Assembly: GCA_000701625.1 (NCBI GenBank)
Contig: JNJK01000001.1
Coordinates: forward strand, 264,737 to 328,736
Source: Lachnospiraceae bacterium MC2017
GTDB taxonomy: Bacteria; Bacillota; Clostridia; Lachnospirales; Lachnospiraceae
Direction of reading: 5' to 3'
Length of the DNA: 64,000 nucleotides
Position numbers and translations under genes: made by a program
Notes under the pieces: model-generated
Databases searched by the model: none
The model's input: the letters and a program-made list of their open reading frames with translations, nothing else
What the model was told of the DNA's origin: nothing
Shown: piece after piece, positions 52,224-61,177 of the stretch
Layout of the letters: every line of letters starts with the position of its first letter
How positions within the stretch are numbered: position 1 is the first letter of the stretch

Positions 52224-52249
52224 ACCCGGCTGTACTTCCCGCCGGGTTC
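52224..52249 (-). terminator. Hairpin between the Na/Pi transporter and NlpC/P60 genes
   Basis: AACCCGGC pairs with GCCGGGTT around a 10-base loop. The minus-strand tail is only TTTAG, so it may be a weak terminator or attenuator. On the plus strand the tail is CTTTT. Confidence 0.5.
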
Positions 52250-52255
52250 TTTTGT

Positions 52256-52290
52256 CGTTACTGTTCACTCGCTTTCCGCTTGCTCACGTA
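52256..52290. repeat. Decayed left end of the 145-bp repeat
   Basis: GTTACTGTTCACTCGCTT, then GCTCACGTA, matches the first 35 bases of the full element with a few changes. It lies directly after the Na/Pi transporter gene stop. There is no right end. Confidence 0.65.
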
Positions 52291-52292
52291 CA

Positions 52293-53969
52293 TCACATCT
52301 TTACAGATGCTGTCTTTACCGTAGCATCTTCTTTCTCCGCATCGCTGATCGCAAAGGCGATATTAGTCGCATGATCAGCAACTCTCTCCAATCCGCTTAT
52401 AACATCAGAGTATATCATACCTGCTTCAGGACTGCATTCATTTTTCTCCAAACGTTCTACATGATGGTTCTGGAATTCGCGCTCCATCAAGTCTATCTCA
52501 TTTTCAAGATGTTTTACATCTTCTATGTGTTCAATATTGTCATTAGAGAAAATATTGATCGAATAGCGGACAATCGTGTTTACTTTATCGAGAAGCTCTC
52601 CCATTTCTCTCTGAGCAGCCTTTGTAAAGGTTACGTTATGCTCATTTCTGGTTTCTGCCATATCTACAATATTTTCCGCATGATCACCGATACGTTCGAT
52701 ATCATTTACAACATGGAAAAGTGCACCGATCTGACGAAGGTCATCAACAGGCAGGTTTGTCTGGTTGATCTTTACCAGATAGTTTGTGATCGAGTGATTA
52801 AGGAAATCGATATTCTGTTCAGTCTCACGAACCAGTCTGATATCGTCTTCATCAAGAGTTATAAGTGCATTCATGGCTCTGTTCAGATTTTCACTGGCAA
52901 GATTTGCCATACGGTTCAGTTCCTTTATAGCATCAACAACTGCTGTTGCAGGCGAGAAGATAACCTTTGAACCTATATACTGTAATTCAAATGCACTGCG
53001 GTATCCGACCAGATCATCCTTGTCCTTAGACTTAGGAACTATCAGATAAGTCATCTCAACAAGCTGCTTTGTGAATGGCAGGAGAATAATAACCTGGAAT
53101 ATCTTTATAGCCGAGTGAGCATTCGCGATCATTCGACCGGGATTTGCTCCGGATACGGCTGACAGACCACCAAGTATCGGATCCATTGCAAACATAAAGA
53201 TCACGAATACGATGATCGTACCAACTATATTAAAAAGCAGATGGATAAGGGATGCGCGCTTTGCATCTCTTGTTCCTGAAAATGATGCCAGAAGAGCCGG
53301 CATACATGCACCGATATTACATCCAAGAATGATGTACATACAGATCGGCAACCCAATAAGATCCTGATTTGCCATGAGGAGCATGATGGATACAGTTACG
53401 GATGAGCTCTGAATAATCGCAGTAAGAACGGTACCTACAAGTACTCCAAAAATCGGATTACTGAGTCCTGCGAGAATATCCCGTATCATCTGCACATCTT
53501 TTAAAGCTTTCATCGCTGTAGACATTGATGAGAGCCCCAGAAAAAGAACACCGAACCCTGCTACTATGTCAGCGATCTTACGTACGGTAGCATTTTTTGA
53601 AAACATATTGACGACAGCACCGGCAACCAGAAATACAGGAGCCGCTTCACTAAGATTAAATGAAACGAGCTGTGATGTAACGGTTGTACCGATATTGGCA
53701 CCGAGGATCGGTCCTGCTGCCTGATAGAGAGTCATCAGACCGGAATTTACAAAAGATACGATCATGACCGTGCAGGCACTGGACGACTGTATCGCCGCTG
53801 TAAAAAAGAGACCTACCAGCATACCCTGCACCCTGTTACTGGTCAGTTTTTCAAGTATATTACGGAGCTTGGCACCGGCTGCACGCTCGATACTTTCACT
53901 CATAAGTTTCATACCATAAAGGAACAGTCCAAGACCTCCAAGCATGGACAATATCAGTGATATGTTCAT
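52293..53969 (-). CDS. Na/Pi cotransporter family protein with C-terminal PhoU-like domain
   Basis: The 558-residue protein has two inverted NptA/Na_Pi_cotrans repeats, with the QSSSACTVMIVSFVNSGL and QSSSVTVSIMLLMAN motifs (about residues 61-78 and 166-180). Eight or nine helices in all lie within residues 1-325. A PhoU-like helical domain follows (residues about 345-545; ERIGDHAENIVDMAE and LERVADHATNIAFAI). It probably imports or exports phosphate with sodium and senses it through PhoU. It is preceded by ribF with a six-base gap. Confidence 0.93.
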   Translation of the reverse strand: MNISLILSMLGGLGLFLYGMKLMSESIERAAGAKLRNILEKLTSNRVQGMLVGLFFTAAIQSSSACTVMIVSFVNSGLMTLYQAAGPILGANIGTTVTSQLVSFNLSEAAPVFLVAGAVVNMFSKNATVRKIADIVAGFGVLFLGLSSMSTAMKALKDVQMIRDILAGLSNPIFGVLVGTVLTAIIQSSSVTVSIMLLMANQDLIGLPICMYIILGCNIGACMPALLASFSGTRDAKRASLIHLLFNIVGTIIVFVIFMFAMDPILGGLSAVSGANPGRMIANAHSAIKIFQVIILLPFTKQLVEMTYLIVPKSKDKDDLVGYRSAFELQYIGSKVIFSPATAVVDAIKELNRMANLASENLNRAMNALITLDEDDIRLVRETEQNIDFLNHSITNYLVKINQTNLPVDDLRQIGALFHVVNDIERIGDHAENIVDMAETRNEHNVTFTKAAQREMGELLDKVNTIVRYSINIFSNDNIEHIEDVKHLENEIDLMEREFQNHHVERLEKNECSPEAGMIYSDVISGLERVADHATNIAFAISDAEKEDATVKTASVKM

Positions 53970-53975
53970 CTTACC

Positions 53976-54971
53976 TCATTTCCGGAGCTCCTGCTCCGTC
54001 CTCTCTCTAAAAAATTCCCTACCTGCCATCATATCATGATGCATCTGCTTCTTCAAACTCTCCAGATCAGGAAATTTTTTCTCTTCTCTATGCCAGTGAA
54101 GGAGTTCTACCCTAAGTTCCTCTCCATACAGGTCATCATTAAAGTCATAAAGAAATGTTTCTGCATTTACTGCCGGATCATCTTTTATGGTTGGCTTTTG
54201 ACCAATATTTGTGATACTGTGAAAGACCTGTGTTCCGATCACAACATTAGAAAAATATACCCCATACGGTGGCAGCAATTTGTCATGCTCCGGAACAATA
54301 TTTACCGTCGGCATTTCAAGTACGGAGCTGCCGAGTTTCCTGCCGTGACTCACTTTTCCCTCTATGCTGTATGGACGTCCGAGCAGAGTATTAACCATTT
54401 CCATATCTCCGTTCGAAACCCTGCTACGAACAAGCGTAGAACTGATTATCTCGTCATGATACCTGACTTTTTCTACTTCTATCGTTTCATAAGGGATTAT
54501 ATGTCCTGATCTGTCTGTGACGCTGTTTCCCATCTGCTTCAAGAGCTCCAGATCGCCCCGTCCGCCCTTACCGAAGCTGCAATCCGGTCCTGCGGCGATC
54601 GCTCTCGCTCCAAGACCTCTCACCAAAACATCACGTATAAAGATCTCCGGTTCCATTCCCGCTGTTACTTCATTGACGGGAAACTCGATCAGATAATCGA
54701 TCTCAAGATCCGCAAGAGTCTCTCTTCTTTCATGATTTGTCGTAAGGACTTTTTGTTCTGTTCCCGTAAAAAAAGATGCAATAGAACGGTCAAAGGTAAA
54801 TACTGCTGTTTTCAGTCCCCGTTCTTTTTTTAATCTGATGATGGTGTTAAGGAGCTTTTCATGTCCCCTGTGAACTCCGTCAAATTTTCCGATGGCAACT
54901 GCCGTTCCTTTAAAGTCCTTTTCGTTTTTTATATATTTCTGAAATGCCGGAATATCCGGAAAAATACGCAT
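53976..54971 (-). CDS. ribF: Bifunctional riboflavin kinase / FAD synthetase
   Basis: RibF makes FMN and then FAD from riboflavin. The N-terminal FAD synthetase has GKFDGVHRGHEKLL (residues about 28-41, HxGH-like) and AAGPDCSFGKGGRGD. The C-terminal kinase has GRPYSIEGKVSHGRKLG and MPTVNI (the PTAN-like motif), with the family's usual G-V-Y-F-S after PPYGVYFS. At 331 residues the length is normal. The catalytic Glu (NAETFLYDFNDDLYG) is present. It is the last gene of the rimP-nusA-infB operon. Confidence 0.96.
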   Translation of the reverse strand: MRIFPDIPAFQKYIKNEKDFKGTAVAIGKFDGVHRGHEKLLNTIIRLKKERGLKTAVFTFDRSIASFFTGTEQKVLTTNHERRETLADLEIDYLIEFPVNEVTAGMEPEIFIRDVLVRGLGARAIAAGPDCSFGKGGRGDLELLKQMGNSVTDRSGHIIPYETIEVEKVRYHDEIISSTLVRSRVSNGDMEMVNTLLGRPYSIEGKVSHGRKLGSSVLEMPTVNIVPEHDKLLPPYGVYFSNVVIGTQVFHSITNIGQKPTIKDDPAVNAETFLYDFNDDLYGEELRVELLHWHREEKKFPDLESLKKQMHHDMMAGREFFRERTEQELRK

Positions 54972-55011
54972 GATAGCCTTTCTACTCTATAACTGTTCTG
55001 AATAGTTGCCT

Positions 55012-56124
55012 CTATTCTTTCTTCTCGCCTGAATCCGGATGTGACTCCTTGTCCAGAAAATACTTTACAAGCTTTGCCTCACCTGCTGATACCTTATATA
55101 ATGCCGCAAATGCTCCATCCGAAAGCTTCACTCTGTATGTACCGTTTTCAGCATCTGTGCTGAATCTGTTGCCGTTCCAGACCAGATGCTCATCGTGCCC
55201 GGACACGATTAGTTCAGGATAATCAGAAAACATGCTCTCTATAGAATAAAGGTGCTTTTCTATCCCCTGGGTTCCAACTTCCTTCATAAGACGCTCTGCC
55301 TCATCAAGAGTGATCGTCTCCTCTTCGGAAAAACCTGCTGCACGGGTTCTCTTTAGTTCCTCCATGGCAGCTCCCACACCGAGTTTTTCACCTATATCTC
55401 TGCACAGCGAACGTATGTAGGTTCCCTTTCCACAGGAAACTTCCATTGTAACTACCGGTCCGGTGACCATAACTGTCTTTTCGCGTATCGTCCCATCTAT
55501 ATCCGTGTACTCTTTCTGCATTATGACCGGAGGAGCCTGCCAGGTGTAATCCTGTATGTCAACAGAATAGATCTTTACACGGCACGGTTTTCTCTCGATA
55601 ACCTTACCCTCTCGTGCAAGATCATAGAGTTTTCTGCCTTTTACCTTTTTTGCAGAATACATCGGTGGGATCTGATCGTATTCACCGACAAAATTCTGTA
55701 CAGCACGTCTCACATCAGATTCACTCAGATGTATCAAATGATGTCGGCGCGCGAGAAATTCATCACCGGTAAAATCGTCATCTTCAGGATGATTCAGTTC
55801 CCCTGTATCCGCTGCAGTCCAGGTCTGCGTACCTGTAAGGCACGTAAGAAGCTTCCCGGAGGTGTCCTCCGTATCCGTAGTTATGCCAAGTCTCATGCGG
55901 CAGATATAGGTCTTATCCGTGTCTGTCAGCATGCTTACGAGCGAAGTTCCCTTACCAAGGCACACCGGCAGTACTCCTGTCGCATCCGGATCAAGAGTAC
56001 CGGTATGTCCTATCTTTCTCATATGCAGTATCCCGCGAAGCTTTGCAACCACATCATTACTGGTGAAGCCGGCTTCTTTATATATAGGCAGGATCCCGTT
56101 AAATATATTAATTTCTTTTTTCAT
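55012..56124 (-). CDS. truB: tRNA pseudouridine-55 synthase, with insertions
   Basis: TruB makes pseudouridine 55 in the T-loop of tRNAs. The catalytic Asp is in KIGHTGTLDPDATGVLP (about residues 37-53, Asp45). MYSAKKVKGRKLYDLAREG and CGKGTYIRSLCRDIG are also conserved. The chain is about 370 residues, longer than the usual 290-310. The extra length comes from an acidic insert at about 95-130 (HPEDDDFTGDE), another near 215-240, and a C-terminal extension. The ATG at 56124 overlaps the nrnA end by 17 bases; an upstream TTG is less likely. Confidence 0.95.
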   Translation of the reverse strand: MKKEINIFNGILPIYKEAGFTSNDVVAKLRGILHMRKIGHTGTLDPDATGVLPVCLGKGTSLVSMLTDTDKTYICRMRLGITTDTEDTSGKLLTCLTGTQTWTAADTGELNHPEDDDFTGDEFLARRHHLIHLSESDVRRAVQNFVGEYDQIPPMYSAKKVKGRKLYDLAREGKVIERKPCRVKIYSVDIQDYTWQAPPVIMQKEYTDIDGTIREKTVMVTGPVVTMEVSCGKGTYIRSLCRDIGEKLGVGAAMEELKRTRAAGFSEEETITLDEAERLMKEVGTQGIEKHLYSIESMFSDYPELIVSGHDEHLVWNGNRFSTDAENGTYRVKLSDGAFAALYKVSAGEAKLVKYFLDKESHPDSGEKKE

Positions 56125-57109
56125 TGAGCTGTCTCTCAATCTGCTCTGAAATATTATTCAGAATGTCATGATATGTGCCAGTCATGCTGAAACCTGCTGC
56201 CTTTTTATGACCGCCGCCCCCGAAAAGCTGTGCGATCTTTGAGACATCGACCTTATCATTGGAACGCATTGAAACCTTGTACAGGAGCTGCTCATGAGAA
56301 CTCTCGTACATAAATATCGCAACATCTACGCCCTTTGTATGTAATAGCTGATTTACTATTCCCTCAAAGTCGGTATTCTTTGCGTTGTAAAACTCCATGA
56401 CTTTATGATCTACAACAGACGCGATACATCTGCCATCCATGAAAAGAATACTTTCCATTACCGCTCTGCCCATGATCTGATTCTGCAGATATGTCTTTTC
56501 ATAAAAAGTCCTGTCAATAATATCTGTAAAATCAAATCCAAAGTCTATGAGCTTACCAACGATCTCAAGAGTTCGTCTGGAAGTGTTGCTGTACTGCATC
56601 ACACCTGTATCATGGATTATTCCAGTATAAAGGCACTTTGCGATATCAACATCAATTTTATCTTCATCTATAAGCTCATACACAAGCTCTGACGTGGAAC
56701 TTGCAGTAGGCACGATGTAAGTATACCTTCCAAATCCGGTATTACTGATATGATGATCTATGCAGGCTGTTGTCTTTGCACGTGTAAAATACTCACCTGC
56801 AAGTCCAAGTCTGCCAAGATCACCAAGATCCATTGCTATAAACAGATCAAGACTCTCAAATTCCTGCTTCTCTCCCATGAAATTTGCAGGATCAAGCTTA
56901 ACCGGCCACTGTATCTCGTCAAACCCCTTAAGATCTGCAAAAATTTCTGCAGGATGTTCAAGGAATAGTGTGACCTTTTTTTCCGGCCATACCTTTTTAA
57001 GATAATTATAAAGAGCAAGCGTCGATCCAACCGCATCACCGTCCGGACGAACATGGCCTGCTATACCAATAGTTTCTGCCCCTTCGACTAACTCACATAA
57101 ATTAAACAT
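56108..57109 (-). CDS. nrnA: DHH/DHHA1 phosphoesterase (NrnA-like oligoribonuclease / pAp phosphatase)
   Basis: The protein of about 333 residues has the DHH motifs: GHVRPDGDAVGS (metal Asp pair), AMDLGDLGRLG, and CIDHHISNTGFGRY. The C-terminal DHHA1 domain ends with RSNDKVDVSKIA and FGGGGHKKAAGFS. NrnA hydrolyses nano-RNAs and 3'-phosphoadenosine 5'-phosphate, and the gene is often found in the infB operon. The start at 57109 has AAAGGGAAG; the longer frame from 57184 runs through a hairpin and is rejected. Confidence 0.92.
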   Translation of the reverse strand: MFNLCELVEGAETIGIAGHVRPDGDAVGSTLALYNYLKKVWPEKKVTLFLEHPAEIFADLKGFDEIQWPVKLDPANFMGEKQEFESLDLFIAMDLGDLGRLGLAGEYFTRAKTTACIDHHISNTGFGRYTYIVPTASSTSELVYELIDEDKIDVDIAKCLYTGIIHDTGVMQYSNTSRRTLEIVGKLIDFGFDFTDIIDRTFYEKTYLQNQIMGRAVMESILFMDGRCIASVVDHKVMEFYNAKNTDFEGIVNQLLHTKGVDVAIFMYESSHEQLLYKVSMRSNDKVDVSKIAQLFGGGGHKKAAGFSMTGTYHDILNNISEQIERQLNEKRN

Positions 57110-57125
57110 ATCTTCCCTTTCAAAA

Positions 57126-57191
57126 GGCGGACCTACCCGCCTGTCCCTTCGTCTAATGATAAACGGTTTCTGACAGGTGGGCAAGTCCGCC
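57126..57191 (-). terminator. Long hairpin between rbfA and nrnA (attenuator or processing site)
   Basis: Two 20-base arms (57126-57145 and 57172-57191) pair at 19 positions on the minus-strand RNA, two of them G-U, around a 26-base loop and followed by TTTT. It could end a portion of infB transcripts or be an RNase III-type cut site. Confidence 0.6.
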
Positions 57192-57203
57192 CCTCATTTT
57201 TTA

Positions 57204-57599
57204 TTATTCTTCGTCTATGTTATTTTCGGAATGTGCAGCTTTTTCTGCATCTTCTTTCATAACTTCGTCGATTCTCTTTGCCATATCTACACCATACTGA
57301 ATGGACTCATCCATGACAAATTTTAACTCTGGAGTATTACGGAGATTTACGATCCTCGCAAGCTCATGACGGATGAAACCCTTTGCAGAATTTAAACCCG
57401 CAAGAGTATTCTCTCTTTCTTCCTCTCCGCCGAGCACACTGATATAGACCTTACAGGTCTTCAGATCCGGCGCTACATATACATCCATTACTGAGGTCAT
57501 GAGTCCCACTCTGGGATCCTTTACCTCACGTATAATAGAAGAAAGAGCACGCATTACTTCACCGTTTATCCGGTTATTCTTGGTACTGTTTTTTCTCAT
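57204..57599 (-). CDS. rbfA: Ribosome-binding factor A
   Basis: RbfA is a KH-type cold-shock factor that helps mature the 5' end of 16S rRNA in the 30S subunit. The 131-residue protein has the EVMRALSSIIREVKDPRVGLMTSV start and DLKTCKVYISVLG, then LRHELA-type FIRHELARIVNLRNTPELKFVMDES. The C-terminal acidic tail is ordinary. It sits four bases from infB in the conserved operon order. Confidence 0.96.
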   Translation of the reverse strand: MRKNSTKNNRINGEVMRALSSIIREVKDPRVGLMTSVMDVYVAPDLKTCKVYISVLGGEEERENTLAGLNSAKGFIRHELARIVNLRNTPELKFVMDESIQYGVDMAKRIDEVMKEDAEKAAHSENNIDEE

Positions 57600-57602
57600 A
57601 TA

Positions 57603-60524
57603 TTAGTCTCTCGCAACCTCAACCATCTTGTAGCACTCTACAGTATCGAGTTCCTTAACATCATTGAAGTCTTCAAATACAAGACCGCACTCGTAGCCTT
57701 CTCTTACTTCCTTTACGTCGTCCTTGAATCTCTTCAGGCTGGCGAGCTTTCCTTCATGGATAAGCTCTCCGTCTCTCATGATCCTTACGCTGCAACCTCT
57801 CTCAACAATACCGCCTGTAACATATGAACCTGCGATATTACCGATCTGACTAGCCTTAAAGATCTGGCGGATCTCTGCGTGACCGATGATCTTCTCCTCA
57901 AATACAGGAGCAAGGAGACCCTTCATAGCAGACTCAACTGCATCGATTGCCTGGTAGATAACACTGTAAAGATGAATATCTACGTCTTCTGTCTCTGCTG
58001 TCTGCTTTGCAAGTGCATCAGGACGAACATTAAATCCGATGATGACTGCATTCGAAGCACTGGCAAGGATTACATCAGACTCATTGATGGCACCTACACC
58101 ACCATGGATAACCTTCAAAGCAACTTCCTCATTTGAAAGCTTGAGCAGCGACTGCTTAAGTGCCTCTACTGAACCCTGTACATCAGCCTTGATGATGACG
58201 TTGAATTCCTTAAGATCACCCTCTTTGATCTGTGAATACAGATCATCAAGAGACATTCTCTGCTTTGTCTCACGGAGAAGCTCTTTCTTGTGCTGCTCCT
58301 TGAAGGTCTCAGCAAATTCCTTACCTTCCTTATCTGTCTCAGGAGAAATGAAGATCTCACCTGCTTCCGGAACATCATCAAGTCCAAGGATCTCTGCAGG
58401 AGTGGACGGACCAGCTTCCTTGATACGCTTTCCATTCTCATCAGTCATAGCACGAACACGTCCGTGACATGCGCCTACAGCAATGAAGTCACCTACGTGA
58501 AGTGTTCCCTTCTGAACGAGGATAGAAGCTACAGGACCTCTTCCCTTATCAAGCTGAGCCTCGATTACGAGACCTCTTGCCTTTCTGTTTGCATTTGCCT
58601 TGAGCTCGAGCATATCTGCTGAAAGAAGGATCATCTCAAGCAGCTGATCGATTCCCTCACCGCTCTTAGCTGATACAGGTACAAATACTGTTGATCCACC
58701 CCAATCCTCGGGGATAAGCTCATACTCAGCAAGTTCCTGCTTTACACGATCAATATTTGCACTGGGCTTATCGATCTTGTTTACAGCTACGATAATATCT
58801 ACGCCTGCTGCCTTTGCATGGTTGATAGCTTCTACTGTCTGAGGCATTACACCATCATCAGCCGCTACTACAAGTACAGCGATATCTGTAGAATTTGCAC
58901 CACGCATACGCATTGCTGTAAATGCTTCATGTCCGGGTGTATCAAGGAAAGTAATCTTACGATCCTGGATCTTAACCATGTAAGCACCGATTGCCTGTGT
59001 GATACCACCTGACTCTTTATCTGTCACATGTGTCTGACGGATCTTATCAAGGAGTGAAGTCTTACCATGGTCAACGTGACCCATAACGCAGACAACCGGA
59101 GGTCTCTTTGTCATTACATTCTCGTCTTCTTCATCTTCCTTGAGAAGTTCTGCTATAACATCGACTTTCTTTTCATGCTCGCAGAGAATATCATATTCTG
59201 CTGCGATATTTTCTGCCTCCTCATAGCTGAGCTCGGAGTTAAGTGTAACAACCTGACCTGCGAGGAACAGCTTCTTGATGATCTGAGCAGACTGGATCTT
59301 CATATGATCAGCAAGTTCACGGATCGTAAGTGTATCCGGAATTGTGATCACCTTGATTTCTTCTTCAACAGGCTTCTCAACCGGAGCAGGCTTGTGGAAA
59401 CCATGAGGATTGAACTTCTTTCTTGCTCTCTCCTCCATGTTTGCCTCTGCTACTGCCTCTTTTCTTCTCCTTGCTTCGGACTGTCTTCTGCGGTCTGCGT
59501 CATAACGATGTCCCTGTGCGCCTCCGCGTCCTGTTGGTGCAGGTGCGGGTGCACCAGCTCCTGCAAAGCTGTTGCGGCTGTTCTGGTTCTGACTGAAGGA
59601 ACCCGGTCTTGCAGTGCCTCTAGAATTGCCCGGACGACCATTATTATTGCCAGAATTGCGGTTACTATTCTGAGCGTATGTTCCACGCTGGCCACCGCCC
59701 TGGTTATTGTTCTGTCCAAACGGTCTGCGCTGTCCGTTGTTGTTCGAACGATTGCCATAGCTGCCTCTTCCCTGACCGTTAGAGGAACGGTTATTGTTAT
59801 TTCCGCTGCCGTTTCCGTTAGATGCGGTCTTTTTCATTGCTGCCATATTGGCATATACATTACCGATAACTCTCTTGATCGGGCTGTTCTGCTCTGTGGA
59901 AGCTGTGCTTTCCTTTGCAGTCTCTTCTACTGCCGGCTTCTCAACTGCAGCTTCCTTCTTTTCAACTACAACCTCTGCAGCCTTTGGAGCGGTCTTTTCC
60001 TCAGAAGCAGCATGAGCGTTATTCTGTACAGGTGTAGCAGTTGTCTTGGCTGTAGCCTCAGCTGCCTTTTCATCATTTACAGAATCTCTCTTAACTCCTT
60101 CAAAAGCATCAGGTGAAGCTACCTCTGTATGCTGGAAAGGCTTTCTTGCCTTCGGCTGTTCAATCTTTCCATTGCTGATCTTCACGATCTGACGTCCACC
60201 ATTATTGCTCTTATTTCCACGACCAGAATTACCGGAATTATTTGTAGCGAAAATAATATGCTTTTTCTTCTTTACTTTATTTTCGCCGCCCTCAGCACCG
60301 TTTGATGCCTTTTCTGCCGGCTTCGCTTCGCCTTCTGTCTTCTTCGGTGCTTCGCCGCCAAACTTTGATCTTACCATATCAATGTACTTATCATCGATAC
60401 TGCTCATATGATTGGCAACGTCTGCGCCATTTGAATTAAGGTACTCAACTACATCTTTATTTGATACGTTGATTCCCTTTTCCTTAAGTTCTTTTGTAAG
60501 CTTTAAAATCTGCATTTTTGCCAT
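57603..60524 (-). CDS. infB: Translation initiation factor IF-2
   Basis: IF-2 is the GTPase that brings initiator tRNA to the ribosome. The 973-residue protein has an IF2_N helical domain (residues 1-55), an Ala/Glu/Lys linker and an unusual Asn/Gly/Arg-rich region (about 234-345). A second IF2_N domain follows (about 395-445), then the G domain ([33 protein letters not shown]) and the C-terminal barrel domains. All GTP-binding motifs are intact. It starts one base inside the ylxQ stop. The operon position is conserved. Confidence 0.97.
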   Translation of the reverse strand: MAKMQILKLTKELKEKGINVSNKDVVEYLNSNGADVANHMSSIDDKYIDMVRSKFGGEAPKKTEGEAKPAEKASNGAEGGENKVKKKKHIIFATNNSGNSGRGNKSNNGGRQIVKISNGKIEQPKARKPFQHTEVASPDAFEGVKRDSVNDEKAAEATAKTTATPVQNNAHAASEEKTAPKAAEVVVEKKEAAVEKPAVEETAKESTASTEQNSPIKRVIGNVYANMAAMKKTASNGNGSGNNNNRSSNGQGRGSYGNRSNNNGQRRPFGQNNNQGGGQRGTYAQNSNRNSGNNNGRPGNSRGTARPGSFSQNQNSRNSFAGAGAPAPAPTGRGGAQGHRYDADRRRQSEARRRKEAVAEANMEERARKKFNPHGFHKPAPVEKPVEEEIKVITIPDTLTIRELADHMKIQSAQIIKKLFLAGQVVTLNSELSYEEAENIAAEYDILCEHEKKVDVIAELLKEDEEDENVMTKRPPVVCVMGHVDHGKTSLLDKIRQTHVTDKESGGITQAIGAYMVKIQDRKITFLDTPGHEAFTAMRMRGANSTDIAVLVVAADDGVMPQTVEAINHAKAAGVDIIVAVNKIDKPSANIDRVKQELAEYELIPEDWGGSTVFVPVSAKSGEGIDQLLEMILLSADMLELKANANRKARGLVIEAQLDKGRGPVASILVQKGTLHVGDFIAVGACHGRVRAMTDENGKRIKEAGPSTPAEILGLDDVPEAGEIFISPETDKEGKEFAETFKEQHKKELLRETKQRMSLDDLYSQIKEGDLKEFNVIIKADVQGSVEALKQSLLKLSNEEVALKVIHGGVGAINESDVILASASNAVIIGFNVRPDALAKQTAETEDVDIHLYSVIYQAIDAVESAMKGLLAPVFEEKIIGHAEIRQIFKASQIGNIAGSYVTGGIVERGCSVRIMRDGELIHEGKLASLKRFKDDVKEVREGYECGLVFEDFNDVKELDTVECYKMVEVARD

Positions 60525-60841
60525 TAAGTATTACCCTCCCTGGACAGACGTTTCACAATCTCATTCGCAAATCCCGGATCCAAAACTGCAACAGACACAC
60601 GTTTTTCTTTACCCAAAGCATGTCCCACTGCATCCATGGTTCCGTGTTCAAAACATGGAACGTTGTAATATGTACATTTATCACGAAATTTCTTTTTTGT
60701 TCTCTCTGAAGCATCACGTGTGACAAGAACCACACAGGCCTTGCCCTCCTTTACTGCCTTCAAAACAGCGAACTCTCCGCTCGCCATCTTTCCGGCCCGC
60801 TGTGCAAGCCCCAAAAGAGAATCTATTTTACTCGATTCCAA
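60524..60841 (-). CDS. ylxQ: L7Ae/L30e-family RNA-binding protein YlxQ
   Basis: The 105-residue protein is an L7Ae-fold (L30e/Gadd45) RNA-binding protein, which binds kink-turn [25 protein letters not shown] and [16 protein letters not shown] match the family, and the Gly-rich start after the first helix is intact. It overlaps ylxR by 14 bases and infB by one base. The cell role of YlxQ is not well defined; ribosome or RNase P related functions have been proposed. Confidence 0.93.
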   Translation of the reverse strand: MESSKIDSLLGLAQRAGKMASGEFAVLKAVKEGKACVVLVTRDASERTKKKFRDKCTYYNVPCFEHGTMDAVGHALGKEKRVSVAVLDPGFANEIVKRLSREGNT

Positions 60842-61118
60842 GCTCTTTGAACTCCTTTATGAGATGATCCACTGTGTTCTGTCCTGCCGGGATCTTGAAC
60901 GATCTTTCCAGTCCTTTGCGGTCTATTGCCGCTTTCAGACATTTCTCCTGCCTGCAGATATAAGCGCCTCGCCCATTTGCACGTCCGGTAGGATCAAGTT
61001 TTATTTCTCCTTCCGGTGTCCTCACTATCCTTATCAGTTCCTTTTTGGAACGGATAGTATTACATCCTATGCACTTACGCGTAACCTCTTTTTTCTTATC
61101 AGGCTGGTTTGTTTTCAT
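60828..61118 (-). CDS. ylxR: YlxR/RnpM family RNA-binding protein
   Basis: This small basic protein of about 96 residues is of the DUF448 (YlxR) fold. The RKCIGCNTIRSKKELIRIVRT start and the GRANGRGAYICRQEKC motif are diagnostic. RnpM in Bacillus subtilis binds RNase P RNA and modulates it. The ATG at 61118 is preceded by GGAGGAA about 11 bases upstream, longer than usual; an upstream in-frame ATG lies at 61163 and overlaps nusA, so the first is preferred. It is the fourth-to-last gene of the operon from the 3' end. Confidence 0.92.
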   Translation of the reverse strand: MKTNQPDKKKEVTRKCIGCNTIRSKKELIRIVRTPEGEIKLDPTGRANGRGAYICRQEKCLKAAIDRKGLERSFKIPAGQNTVDHLIKEFKELGIE

Positions 61119-61177
61119 CGGGGACAGATTCCTCCAACTGCATCTGCGTCTGCTCATTTGCAAACAATTTGTGAGAT

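Noticed and set aside
54972..55011. FMN riboswitch or other metabolite riboswitch upstream of ribF
   Set aside because: The gap to truB is only 40 bases and ribF is inside the operon, so there is no room for one.
59067..60116. Long plus-strand open frame (349 residues) opposite infB
   Set aside because: It is a shadow of the repetitive infB linker and G domain, Cys/Ser/Leu-rich with no family signature, and no promoter or ribosome site was seen.
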